The notes under the pieces were generated by a model. It saw only the letters and a list, made by a program, of their open reading frames with translations, ran no database searches and was not told where the DNA came from. From DATNPH01 sp036703315 (GTDB lineage: Bacteria; Cyanobacteriota; Cyanobacteriia; Cyanobacteriales; Coleofasciculaceae), in the NCBI GenBank assembly GCA_036703315.1, contig DATNPH010000171.1:1-27878 (forward strand): a stretch of DNA of 27,878 bases, given 5' to 3'. A program made the translations under genes and the position numbers. Of the stretch, positions 1 to 7,135 are shown one piece after another. Numbering within the stretch: position 1 is the stretch's first letter; the number at the start of each line of letters is the position of its first letter.

Positions 1-359
1 AAGGCTTCTTCCGGCAGGGATACAACAAATTTGATAGAAGCGACTACCGAGGAGCAATTGAGGACTATACTCAGGCTATCAGCCGCAATTCTAACTATGC
101 CGATGCCTACCTTGAACGAGGCAATGCTTACTATTCCCTAAATGATGATCGAGCTGCGATTAGAGATTACACACAAGCTCTTCGCCTTGCTCCCGATACA
201 GCTAAAGCTTACTACAATCGGGGTGCTGCGTACTCTAACTTAGGGGATAAGCAAAGAGCAATTGAAGATTATAAGAAAGCTGCAAAACTTTACAAGCAAC
301 AAGAACAGATAGATGATTACAGAAATACACTCAATGAACTCGATAAGCTTCAGCAGTAA
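1..359 (+). CDS. TPR-repeat protein, 3' end only
   Basis: The reading frame is open from base 3 to the TAA at 357-359, giving about 118 residues. The start lies before the window. The translation is a string of tetratricopeptide units. The pattern A-I-x-D-Y-T/K-x-A followed by A-Y-x-x-R-G-x-A-Y occurs about three times (DYRGAIEDYTQAI, DRAAIRDYTQAL, DKQRAIEDYKKAA), with the usual glycine, alanine and tyrosine positions. It ends in a polar, Lys/Gln-rich helix that could cap the superhelix. TPR arrays bind protein partners, and cyanobacteria have many. The partner and any N-terminal domain cannot be seen here. Assignment to the TPR class is firm; function is unknown. Confidence 0.9.
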   Translation, partial: GFFRQGYNKFDRSDYRGAIEDYTQAISRNSNYADAYLERGNAYYSLNDDRAAIRDYTQALRLAPDTAKAYYNRGAAYSNLGDKQRAIEDYKKAAKLYKQQEQIDDYRNTLNELDKLQQ

Positions 360-388
360 CTAGATACAAGGAACGCACTCGCCCATAC

Positions 389-577
389 CTATTCTTCCTC
401 TGACTGCACCTGCACTTCATCAGGCAATTCCTCATCTTCGCCTTCTCCAGTCTTTGCCTGCAACTGCGCGTACAATTCCTCAAGCTGAAGCAATCTGTTT
501 TCCAGCTTATCTATCTTTGAGCGGTAATCAGCCAATTGATCGTGGGTTTCAGCGATTAATTGGCGCAGGATTCCCCC
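389..577 (-). pseudogene. coiled-coil tail in the -1 frame of the ribbon-helix-helix-like gene
   Basis: This frame is open from 820 down to 389, but only its last part looks like protein. That part has a heptad-like leucine pattern (LRQLIAETHDQL, KIDKLENRLLQLEELYAQL) and an acidic end rich in Glu. The part of the frame opposite the ribbon-helix-helix gene is low-quality Gln/Asn/Arg sequence. I read it as the C-terminal half of the neighbouring protein. The join would lie near the run of five C at 573-577 (five G on the coding strand), where one extra base would give a continuous protein of about 127 residues. It may be a disrupted gene, a sequencing error or a programmed -1 shift. A separate gene in the long frame (389-820) is the other possibility. 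Confidence 0.4.
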
Positions 578-771
578 AGAAATCGTTCCTCGCTCAGTAT
601 TAATGTATCCGTCTGAATCTCGCCTCTTGCCAGTCGGGTTACTAATTCTGTCCTTGACAGCCCTAGCGCTTTGGCCTTGATCCGCAGAAGTTCCCAATCC
701 TCTGCTTTCATGCTCAGCGTTGCGTTGATTGTCGTCCTGACTCGCTTTGGCTTTTCTTTCTTGCCCGTCAT
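556..771 (-). CDS. small ribbon-helix-helix-like protein, probably truncated by a frameshift
   Basis: The 71-residue product begins with a basic tail (GKKEKPKRVR). It continues with a short strand, RTTINATLSM, and two helices, AEDWELLRIKAKALGLS and RTELVTRLARGEI. This is the order strand-helix-helix of small DNA-binding ribbon-helix-helix proteins such as CopG-type regulators, although I do not recognise a named family. The start is uncertain. ATG 771 has an AAGGG almost touching it, while an in-phase stop just upstream rules out a longer start in this frame. A better AGGGAGAG/ATG pair lies at about 791-806, but in the other frame. A coiled-coil tail continues in the -1 frame (389-577). Three CACGTG palindromes upstream could be its operators, which is inference. 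Confidence 0.5.
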   Translation of the reverse strand: MTGKKEKPKRVRTTINATLSMKAEDWELLRIKAKALGLSRTELVTRLARGEIQTDTLILSEERFLGESCAN

Positions 772-806
772 TCCCTTCTGGTTGTGACATCGACTCTCCC
801 TGCATT

Positions 807-886
807 ATTGCACGTGCCACCTATTTGCTATTGACTTTTTCACTTGTCACGTGTAAACAATATATCAGGGACATGGCACGTGCCAT
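807..886. promoter_or_regulatory. three CACGTG palindromes in a divergent intergenic region
   Basis: CACGTG occurs at 811-816, 848-853 and 877-882. The third copy extends to a perfect 14-base palindrome, ATGGCACGTGCCAT (873-886). The first shares GCACGTGCCA (810-819). Centre-to-centre spacing is 37 and 29 bases. A possible -35 element TTGACT (831-836) on the + strand lies between copies one and two, but its -10 is poor. Repeated palindromes between divergent genes, one of which encodes a ribbon-helix-helix-like protein, fit operators for autoregulation. This is inference. Confidence 0.4.
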
Positions 887-1009
887 TGCTAACAACAAGG
901 AAAGTTCCGTGTACATGGGCGATCGCATATCTAGAGATGCAGTTCACAGCTTTTGCGATCGCTTTCCTCAAATAAGCACTCTGCTATTCATCTACCAACA
1001 CAAATACTC

Positions 1010-1231
1010 ATGACCTACAAAGACAAGCTAAATCCGTGGTGCATCATCCGCCCTGTCTCTAATGTCCAGATGCGAATCGTTGGACGCTTTCGCCGCCGTA
1101 GTGATGCTGAGGGGCATCTGCAAATCCTAAAACAATTGATTCCAAATGTTCCCTTGGAAATTATGTTTGACATCGCGGCAGAAGACACCAACCCGGAAGT
1201 CCTGCTGAGGCAGAGGTCATGCGAGGAGTGA
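1010..1231 (+). CDS. small conserved-looking protein, function unknown
   Basis: The frame is open from 953, but the natural start is the ATG at 1010 (MTYKDKLNPW...), giving 73 residues. The stretch before it does not look like protein. The product is soluble, with a central basic motif (VGRFRRRSDAEGHL) followed by a hydrophobic segment (LKQLIPNVPLEIMFD) and an acidic end. There is no signal peptide or membrane helix, and I cannot place it in a named family. A GAGGAG at 1223-1228, inside its 3' end, sits 10 bases before the ATG of the next gene, so the two are likely one transcript. It lies downstream of the CACGTG palindromes. Confidence 0.6.
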   Translation: MTYKDKLNPWCIIRPVSNVQMRIVGRFRRRSDAEGHLQILKQLIPNVPLEIMFDIAAEDTNPEVLLRQRSCEE

Positions 1232-1238
1232 AGCCATC

Positions 1239-1628
1239 ATGACTACTCTATTTCGTCGCCTCCAACCTACCTACAAATTCCGCATCAGTATCACTTGCAT
1301 CGCACAAGTGCTGAGAATCCCCAAGCACTTAATTGTGCGTGTCGAAGCTTGGGCATATGTCGTATTTGTCCATCGTTGCGATAAAGGTGGACAATTCATT
1401 AGTTACCGCCAATTACAGCACTGGCAAAATGCAGTGGCTTATCAAATTCAAAACTGCTCCACTTGGCAACAACTGCGGCAATTGTGGGTGGCGATTGAAG
1501 ACGATTACAACCAATACAAAAAGCAGTACAACAACGAGCATTATCCCTTTTTATGCAAAATCTGGACAAAATGTTGGGATATTCTTTGGAAGAAACAAGA
1601 ATTAGCTGAATCTGTTGAAGCGAATTGA
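1239..1628 (+). CDS. uncharacterised Trp/Gln-rich protein
   Basis: 129 residues, starting with ATG at 1239 just 7 bases after the previous stop, with GAGGAG 10 bases upstream. The product is rich in Trp, Gln and Tyr: VEAWAYVVFVHRCDKGGQF, SYRQLQHWQNAVAYQIQ, STWQQLRQLWVAIEDDY, IWTKCWDILW. It has no signal peptide or clear membrane segment and looks mainly helical. The N-terminus (FRISITCIAQVLRIPKHLIVRVEAW) could include a small helix-turn-helix-like unit, but that is a guess. I do not recognise the family. Tight coupling to the preceding gene suggests a joint function. Confidence 0.6.
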   Translation: MTTLFRRLQPTYKFRISITCIAQVLRIPKHLIVRVEAWAYVVFVHRCDKGGQFISYRQLQHWQNAVAYQIQNCSTWQQLRQLWVAIEDDYNQYKKQYNNEHYPFLCKIWTKCWDILWKKQELAESVEAN

Positions 1629-1636
1629 ACTCCCAA

Positions 1637-2383
1637 CTATTCCAAATCATTTAAAAGGGAGACAAGGAAAGCATCTGCACCTTCAGTAGATTGGAAAAAA
1701 GAAGTAGGAGCTTCTTCTCTCAAGAAACCTGCTGTACCACTCTTCATTACCAACTCTGAAGCAAACTGCTTGAGAAATTGTTCGCTCTGCTGCTGTTGCT
1801 CTGGTGAGCGTTGAAAAGACTTGACTGTTGAGGTTTGATCGATGACGAAGGGATCGATGCCACTCAACTGCTTGAACTGATAGCCCATCGGTATCCAATC
1901 TTTCACAACTACCTTTGTAGGATGACCGTTACCGCACCAGACAAGAAGTTGAGTGTCAGAGGGCAAATCTTGTAGCGCTTGGACTAAGTTCTTGGCTTGC
2001 TTCTCCTCTCGGAAATTGGTGTATTCCCTCGAGAGGGGGTAATTTAATGGATATTCCTGAAAATTGATTTCGTAGGGAATGAGCGTCCAACCCAAATCAA
2101 GCGCGGCTTGCATGAAGGCTCTCATATCCGGTTGATGAAGATAACCCATTCCTATTTTGACTTCAGGCAACTGTCGAGTCCGATTTGCCTCATCAACAAA
2201 GAATGGAGACAAAGCCTCCATCGCTAAGTGCCGTACACCCGCCTTGTGGGCTGTCGGCAGTATCCGTTGCCCAATCTGGCGGGTGCGAATGCAGCGCTTG
2301 AGACCATCGTGTGCTTCATTGATCATAACAACACGCGATCGCCTCAACCCAATTTCCAATAGTTCTTCTGGTGTTCGCCACAT
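1637..2383 (-). CDS. Tiki/EreA/ChaN-superfamily protein, substrate unknown
   Basis: The frame is open to 2461. ATG 2383 is the better start because it lies 5 bases after the stop of the upstream branching enzyme and has AGAGG just before it; the longer version would overlap that gene by 73 bases. The 248-residue product shows the scattered motifs of the erythromycin-esterase/ChaN/TraB (Tiki) fold: VVMINEAHD, HLAMEAL, a TLIPYE strand end, REEKQAKNLVQAL (compare the usual RExxMAxxI) and LLVWCGNGHPTK (compare GxGH). Members are metal-dependent hydrolases or haem-binding proteins; which applies here cannot be told. There is no signal peptide, so it is cytoplasmic. The last 60 residues are Gln/Ser-rich and poorly ordered. 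Co-transcription with a glycogen enzyme is likely from spacing. Confidence 0.65.
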   Translation of the reverse strand: MWRTPEELLEIGLRRSRVVMINEAHDGLKRCIRTRQIGQRILPTAHKAGVRHLAMEALSPFFVDEANRTRQLPEVKIGMGYLHQPDMRAFMQAALDLGWTLIPYEINFQEYPLNYPLSREYTNFREEKQAKNLVQALQDLPSDTQLLVWCGNGHPTKVVVKDWIPMGYQFKQLSGIDPFVIDQTSTVKSFQRSPEQQQQSEQFLKQFASELVMKSGTAGFLREEAPTSFFQSTEGADAFLVSLLNDLE

Positions 2384-2388
2384 GACCT

Positions 2389-3978
2389 CTACAAAGGTCG
2401 GTACACCCGATAGTTGATTTCGGGGAAGATATTGTCGATTTCCTCGACCTTTTCTAACCAACCACTATCAATTTTGCCGATCTTGATGTCCTCGTAGAGC
2501 TTATTAAATCGCATCAGGTGCGATCGCGTCCGTCTCACAGCATACGGTACCATCGTCCCCGTCCGCATAATAAACGCCCAATCCGACGACTGCGCCAGTA
2601 ACAACTCTCGCGCCGCCTGATTCAGTGCCTTCCACTCTAGTTCATCCGCTGGCTCCCGGAGCCCTAACTCAATCATTCGCTCCGCCGCTTTGTGTAGGTG
2701 AGGATAAATCCAGGCATTCGTCTCATTCAACCAATACTCGTGGAAGCCCTTATAGCCCCAGCTAGACTGGGAAGGCTTACAGACTTGCTGCATTGGATAA
2801 TCGCGCAAATAATCTGCCAGATGCGTCATATCGTAAGTATTTTGGTCATACCAAGACTTGCGGAACAAGTAATCAATGAACCAAGGTCCCTCATACCACC
2901 AGTGACCAAATAACTCCGCATCATAGGGAGACACAATAATTGGTGGGCGCTGCATAATCCCAGCTAAATGATTAACCTGCTGCTCCCGGTTAAACATAAA
3001 GTTCTCGGCGTGTTCTGCTGCCTTTTCCCTTGCCCAATAGGGGTCATACAATGCCTTATCGCCTAACCCAAGTCCACGCCCCGTAATTTTGTGATACTTG
3101 ATACCAGTATTCTTCCGCTGCCCATTCGGCATAATGTAGGGCTTAATGTAATCGTATTCCGCTTCCCAACCTAAATCCTTGTAAAACTCCCGATATTCCG
3201 CCGCACCTGGATATCCAACTTCCGAAGACCAAACTTGCTGGGATGACTCATGGTCACGCCCAAACACCGCTACGCCCGTCTCTGTATAGATGGGTGCATA
3301 AGTGCCAAAACGGGGCCGAGGACGCGCATACAAAATACCATGTCCATCAGTCAGGAAATAGCGCAAGCCAGCATCTGCTAGCATTCGCTCAAGTCCTTCA
3401 TAATAGGCACATTCCGGTAACCAAATTCCTTTCGGCGGACGACCAAAGTTTTGCTCGTAATGTTCACAAGCTACCTGGATTTGTGCCCAAACTGCCTGGG
3501 GATACATCTTCATCAGCGGCAAATAGCCATGAGTGGCACCGCAGGTGATGATTTCCAGGTTGTTACTGTCTAAGAATTGCTTGAATGCTGTTACTAAGTC
3601 ACCCTTATAGCGCTCCCAAGTTTTGCGAATCTGGTTGAACTCTGTTGCGTAGTGTTCAGCTAGATAACGGATATGACCGTTGTGCTCGTTATGCTCGACT
3701 TCTTTCTCAGCTAGTTCTTCCAGTAAGGACAAGTGGTGATCATATCGCTCTTGCAACAGTGGGTCACGTAGCATTGACACCAATGGCGGTGTCATACTCA
3801 TGGTCATTTTGAAATCAACACCATCCCGCTTTAACCCTTCAAAAACATGCAGGAGGGGGATATATGTTTCAGTGATTGCTTCAAAGAGCCACTCTTCTTC
3901 GAGTACGTAGTCACTTTCTGGGTGTCGGACAAACGGGAGGTGGGCGTGAAGGACAAGAGCGACGTAGCCTATAGCCAT
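2389..3978 (-). CDS. GH57 1,4-alpha-glucan branching enzyme (DUF1957 type)
   Basis: 529 residues, the usual size for GH57 branching enzymes, which cut alpha-1,4 glucan chains and re-attach them in alpha-1,6 linkage to build glycogen. Family motifs appear in order: HAHLPFVRHPE near the N-terminus, CGATHGYLPL (146-155), GIWLPECAYYEGLE with the nucleophile Glu189, and SPYDAELFGHWWYEGP with the acid/base Asp353. A helical C-terminal domain contains QSSWGYKGFHEYWLNETNAW and the end ELLLAQSSDWAFIMRTGTMVPYA. The start is ATG 3978 directly before AIGYVALVLHAHLP; I see no good ribosome binding site. Cyanobacteria usually also have a GH13 branching enzyme (GlgB), so this is likely a second activity. 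It precedes the Tiki-type gene in the same transcript. Confidence 0.9.
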   Translation of the reverse strand: MAIGYVALVLHAHLPFVRHPESDYVLEEEWLFEAITETYIPLLHVFEGLKRDGVDFKMTMSMTPPLVSMLRDPLLQERYDHHLSLLEELAEKEVEHNEHNGHIRYLAEHYATEFNQIRKTWERYKGDLVTAFKQFLDSNNLEIITCGATHGYLPLMKMYPQAVWAQIQVACEHYEQNFGRPPKGIWLPECAYYEGLERMLADAGLRYFLTDGHGILYARPRPRFGTYAPIYTETGVAVFGRDHESSQQVWSSEVGYPGAAEYREFYKDLGWEAEYDYIKPYIMPNGQRKNTGIKYHKITGRGLGLGDKALYDPYWAREKAAEHAENFMFNREQQVNHLAGIMQRPPIIVSPYDAELFGHWWYEGPWFIDYLFRKSWYDQNTYDMTHLADYLRDYPMQQVCKPSQSSWGYKGFHEYWLNETNAWIYPHLHKAAERMIELGLREPADELEWKALNQAARELLLAQSSDWAFIMRTGTMVPYAVRRTRSHLMRFNKLYEDIKIGKIDSGWLEKVEEIDNIFPEINYRVYRPL

Positions 3979-4273
3979 GGTGAATTAGGAGTCGTGAATC
4001 AGTAGAATAACGAGAACTGACGCCAATCGGGTGGATGTTACAGTCTCCTAAGATTTTAGGATGAAAGGGACGAGGAGAGTGCAGCCAGGGAGCGGGTTAG
4101 TCAGATCAAGCCCGAAGAGTTGTTTGCGAGCTTCATGTGCCACCTGGGAACTCAACGCTAGAGTGCGTGGGGTCTTTCAGCAATCTAAAATAGATATTAA
4201 ATTGTAAGAAAGCTCATACTTCCGATAGCAGACAGCCAACCGTACTTTTGATACAGCCTCACTGGTTTTCCTA
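3979..4273. other. divergent intergenic region between GH57 gene and sasA
   Basis: About 295 bases separate the two divergent genes and should hold both promoters. I see an imperfect palindrome at 4047-4060 (CCTAAGATTTTAGG) and an AT-rich stretch at 4187-4205, but no convincing -35/-10 pair, RNA gene or open frame. Confidence 0.5.
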
Positions 4274-5488
4274 GTGCTAACACTAAATTGCATGCAGGCA
4301 GCTCTTAAACAATCCACTGATTCGGATGCATCACTACAGCTACTGCTGTTTGTCGATGAACGTCTCAGTCCTCGCAAAGACATCCAGCGGATCAGCGATT
4401 ATCTCACAAGCTTGAGAGCCGACTATCCTTTTGAACTAATGATTGTGGATGTTGGGGAAAAACCTTATTTAGCTGAACACTTTAAGCTTGTTGCTACGCC
4501 AGCGCTGATTAAGATTCATCCCAAACCCAGACAAGTTCTTGCGGGTAACAATTTAATTACTCAGCTGAAGAACTGGTGGCCCCATTGGCTACGCTGTGTA
4601 GAGGAATATGAGGTAGATATTGCTACAGAGATCTCTTTACCATCAGCTGTTGGTTCATCAACTTCGGCTCAGATATCGCAATCGTCAAAGGGTTCTATCG
4701 CGTCTTCTATTGAACTGATTCGACTGTCCGACGAAATCTTCCAACTCAAAAAAGAAAAAGAAGAACTGCTTGAGCAACTGCGCTTCAAAGACCAGGTGAT
4801 GTTAATGGTGGCGCACGACGTGCGTAATCCCTTAACGGCTGCCTCAATTGCTGTGGAAACCCTAGAACTCGACCGACACCCCCCTAAAGAGGGTCAAGCT
4901 TCTAGATTGACACCAGCACTAAAAGCGCGGTTATTAGAGCAAGCTCGTATCCAACTTCGCACTATAGATCGGATGATTACAGATCTCCTACAAGGCGCGA
5001 GAGGAGCCAGTGCTGAATTCAAGCTCCGACCTCAAAAGTTTCAAGTAGGGAGACTATCTAAGGATGTTATTGCTCAGATGAAGGAGCAGTTTCAGGTTAA
5101 ATCTCAGCAGGTGGAAACTGACATACCACAAGACTTGCCTTTTGTCTATGCTGATGAAGAATTGGTGCGTCAGGTGCTCGTCAATCTACTAGATAATGCC
5201 GTTAAGTACACTCCTGATGGTGGCAAAATTCAAGTTTCAATTCTTCACCGTACAACACAGAAAATTCAGGTTACTATTTGCGACGATGGGCCTGGTATCC
5301 CACAAGAAGAGCGCGATCGCATTTTTGAAGAGCACTTCCGACTTAAGCGAGACGAAGCCAAAGATGGCTATGGACTGGGTTTGTCGCTATGCCAAAGAGT
5401 GATTCGCGCCCATTATGGCCGTATCTGGGTAGACACAGCCCCCAAAGGGGGCGGCTGCTTTCACTTCACGCTGCCAATTTATAGATAG
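4274..5488 (+). CDS. sasA: circadian clock output histidine kinase SasA
   Basis: 404 residues. The N-terminus (about 20-105) is the KaiB-like, thioredoxin-fold sensor typical of SasA: LQLLLFVDERLSPR, ELMIVDVGEKPYLAEHFKLVATPALIKI, RQVLAGNNLITQLKNWWPHWL. A polar linker and a coiled coil (150-172) follow. The HisKA H-box is VAHDVRNPLTAA with His181. The ATPase domain has N-box LLDNAVKY (Asn308), G1 DDGPGIP and G2 GYGLGL. SasA binds KaiC through the KaiB-like domain, autophosphorylates, and passes phosphate to RpaA to set daily transcription. No kai or rpaA gene is in the window, which is common. ATG 4274 is the longest start; ATG 4292 (MQAALKQ) would give 398 residues and is equally possible. 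Confidence 0.95.
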   Translation: MLTLNCMQAALKQSTDSDASLQLLLFVDERLSPRKDIQRISDYLTSLRADYPFELMIVDVGEKPYLAEHFKLVATPALIKIHPKPRQVLAGNNLITQLKNWWPHWLRCVEEYEVDIATEISLPSAVGSSTSAQISQSSKGSIASSIELIRLSDEIFQLKKEKEELLEQLRFKDQVMLMVAHDVRNPLTAASIAVETLELDRHPPKEGQASRLTPALKARLLEQARIQLRTIDRMITDLLQGARGASAEFKLRPQKFQVGRLSKDVIAQMKEQFQVKSQQVETDIPQDLPFVYADEELVRQVLVNLLDNAVKYTPDGGKIQVSILHRTTQKIQVTICDDGPGIPQEERDRIFEEHFRLKRDEAKDGYGLGLSLCQRVIRAHYGRIWVDTAPKGGGCFHFTLPIYR

Positions 5489-5513
5489 GGAGCAGGGAGT
5501 AAGGAAAACTTAA

Positions 5514-6629
5514 TCAATTCCTACTAATCTTCTCCCCCTCATCTTCTTGGCGTAGAGCTGCGATAATTTGAGAATTAGCTTTCGGGAAAGGAAACTGGTC
5601 AATTTCCTCTAATGTTACCCAGCGGATTTCATCACATTCAATGGCTTGAGGCACACCTGTGATGTGACGGCAGTGATGTACAGTGAGGGTAACACGAAAA
5701 TGACTATAGGCATGATCGATACTGATTAGGCGATCGCCTACCTCAATCTCAATTCCTAATTCTTCCTGAATTTCTCGTTTAATACATTCCTCAACCGTTT
5801 CACCAAGCTCAATTTTGCCGCCGGGAAACTCCCATAACCCACCTAGCAGCCCCTCAGGGCGTCGGCGGTCAATCAAAATTTGTCTCTGCTCGTTCCAAAT
5901 AACTGCAACACCGATATTTTTGTGGGGCAACGGGGAAGAAGTTTCGCGCATGGGTAGCTGTGATTGCATACCTAGATTGTAAGCTTGACAATCGGATGTC
6001 CAGGGACAAGCGTTACAATCTGGGTTTTTAGCTGTGCAGACAGTAGCGCCCAAATCCATCAGCGCTTGGTTAAACTCTCTGGGATGTTCGTGGTCAAGCA
6101 AAGCTTCTGAGAGTTGCCACAGCTGTTTGCTAGCTTTTGTCGGCGGTACGGGTAAAGCTACCAGTCGTGCCAAAACTCGCTTAACATTCCCATCTAGAAT
6201 TGCCACAGGCTGATTGAAAGCCGCACTGAGAATACCACCGGCTGTTGTTCTGCCAATTCCCGGTAAAGGCAAGACATCTTTCAGCTGTGTAGGAAACACC
6301 CCAGCATGATGCTGCATAATTTCTTGAGCTGCTCGATGTATGTTACGAGCACGGGTGTAATATCCCAGCCCTTCCCAAGCTTTGAGTACCTGCTGTAAGT
6401 CAGCTGACGCCAACTGGGTTATGCTGGGAAACTTTGCTAACCAGCGATGATAGTAAGGGATTACAGTCTTCACCTGGGTCTGCTGAAGCATAATTTCAGA
6501 CACCCAGATTTCATAGGGGTCTCGGCTGTGTCGCCAAGGCAAGTCTCGACCGCCATTAGCATACCAGTCAAGAAGTAATTGCCTCTTAGTAGCGGTATCG
6601 TCAAGCTGAAAGCTGAAGTGTGTTAGCAC
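5514..6629 (-). CDS. mutY: A/G-specific adenine DNA glycosylase MutY with C-terminal Nudix domain
   Basis: 371 residues, normal length. MutY removes adenine mispaired with 8-oxoguanine. The core shows the catalytic Glu45 in WVSEIMLQQT, the helix-hairpin-helix LPLPGIGRTTAGGIL with catalytic Asp146 in AILDGNV, and the 4Fe-4S ligands Cys198, 205, 208 and 214 in the spacing C-x6-C-x2-C-x5-C. The C-terminus (235-360) is a Nudix-fold domain that recognises 8-oxoG. It has an apparently complete Nudix box (271-293, GKIELGE...REIQEELGI), whereas in many MutY proteins this box is degenerate. The start is a GTG at 6629, inside a dispersed repeat; no ATG or good ribosome binding site lies close in frame, so the exact start is uncertain. 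Confidence 0.95.
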   Translation of the reverse strand: MLTHFSFQLDDTATKRQLLLDWYANGGRDLPWRHSRDPYEIWVSEIMLQQTQVKTVIPYYHRWLAKFPSITQLASADLQQVLKAWEGLGYYTRARNIHRAAQEIMQHHAGVFPTQLKDVLPLPGIGRTTAGGILSAAFNQPVAILDGNVKRVLARLVALPVPPTKASKQLWQLSEALLDHEHPREFNQALMDLGATVCTAKNPDCNACPWTSDCQAYNLGMQSQLPMRETSSPLPHKNIGVAVIWNEQRQILIDRRRPEGLLGGLWEFPGGKIELGETVEECIKREIQEELGIEIEVGDRLISIDHAYSHFRVTLTVHHCRHITGVPQAIECDEIRWVTLEEIDQFPFPKANSQIIAALRQEDEGEKISRN

Positions 6630-6735
6630 GGACGCAGCGACAGCGAGTAAGCATGAAGGATGAAGTTGAACCCCATAATTAAATCTAGGGGCTGTCGGGT
6701 GTTGTTAACCCGCGAGAGCTAACAAAGCCCTTAGC
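6620..6735. repeat. dispersed repeat, copy 1 (at mutY 5' end)
   Basis: Two blocks recur at 12036-12260: GGACGCAGCGACAGCGAGTA (6630-6649; compare GGACGCAGCGATCGCGAGTA at 12231-12250), followed in both by a GATGAAG-rich stretch, and CCCGCGAGAGCTAAC near 6709-6723 (same at 12036-12050). The order of the blocks is reversed between the two places. This looks like debris of a dispersed cyanobacterial intergenic repeat. Confidence 0.55.
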
Positions 6736-6790
6736 GTCTCGAAAAATTCTTTTGACTTTTGAGTTTCGAGTTTTGACTACTGAACACTAC

Positions 6791-7135
6791 TTACTCCGAA
6801 ATATCTGAAGGGTTAGGTTCAGCTGTTTGCAAAGACTTTTCAAAAACCATGCGTTGTTCGGCATTACGCAGGAAATAGCCACTAATCATCGCCGAGGCTA
6901 AGAGACGCCCTAAATTCTCGCGGCTTGTACTCACAGTTACACCAAAGTGCTCTGAAGGAAGGTTTCCCAACATTCCGACAATATTGCGTTCCATCACCTG
7001 AAACACTTCAGTAGACAATGGCTTAGACAGACGCGCAATCGTATCAGGACTCATGGATTGCACGTAGTTCCACAACAAGTTTGTGTCAGAATCGCTTTCA
7101 AAAAACTCAGAACCATGATTAGATATGTCGTTCAC
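6791..7135 (-). CDS. DUF760 family protein
   Basis: An ATG at 7162 would give 123 residues, but the GTG at 7135 is the likely start: AGGAGG lies six bases before it, while the upstream ATG would put that ribosome binding site inside the gene. The GTG start gives 114 residues (VNDISNHGSEFFES...). The body is the DUF760 domain known from cyanobacteria and plastids: LLWNYVQSMSPDTIARLSKP, EVFQVMERNIVGMLGNLPSEHF, TSRENLGRLLASAMISGYFLRNAEQR. It is soluble, all-helical and of unknown function; the family link to photosynthetic organisms is established. It stands alone between mutY and the sigma gene. Confidence 0.88.
   Translation of the reverse strand: MNDISNHGSEFFESDSDTNLLWNYVQSMSPDTIARLSKPLSTEVFQVMERNIVGMLGNLPSEHFGVTVSTSRENLGRLLASAMISGYFLRNAEQRMVFEKSLQTAEPNPSDISE

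Noticed and set aside
747..1013. 88-residue + frame across the CACGTG region
   Set aside because: It runs through the divergent upstream region and lacks protein-like composition; the palindromes explain the sequence better.
6738..6775. CTCGAAA/TTTCGAG inverted repeat with TTTT after it
   Set aside because: It sits in a run of TTTTGACT/TTTTGAG micro-repeats common between cyanobacterial genes, and no + transcript ends there.
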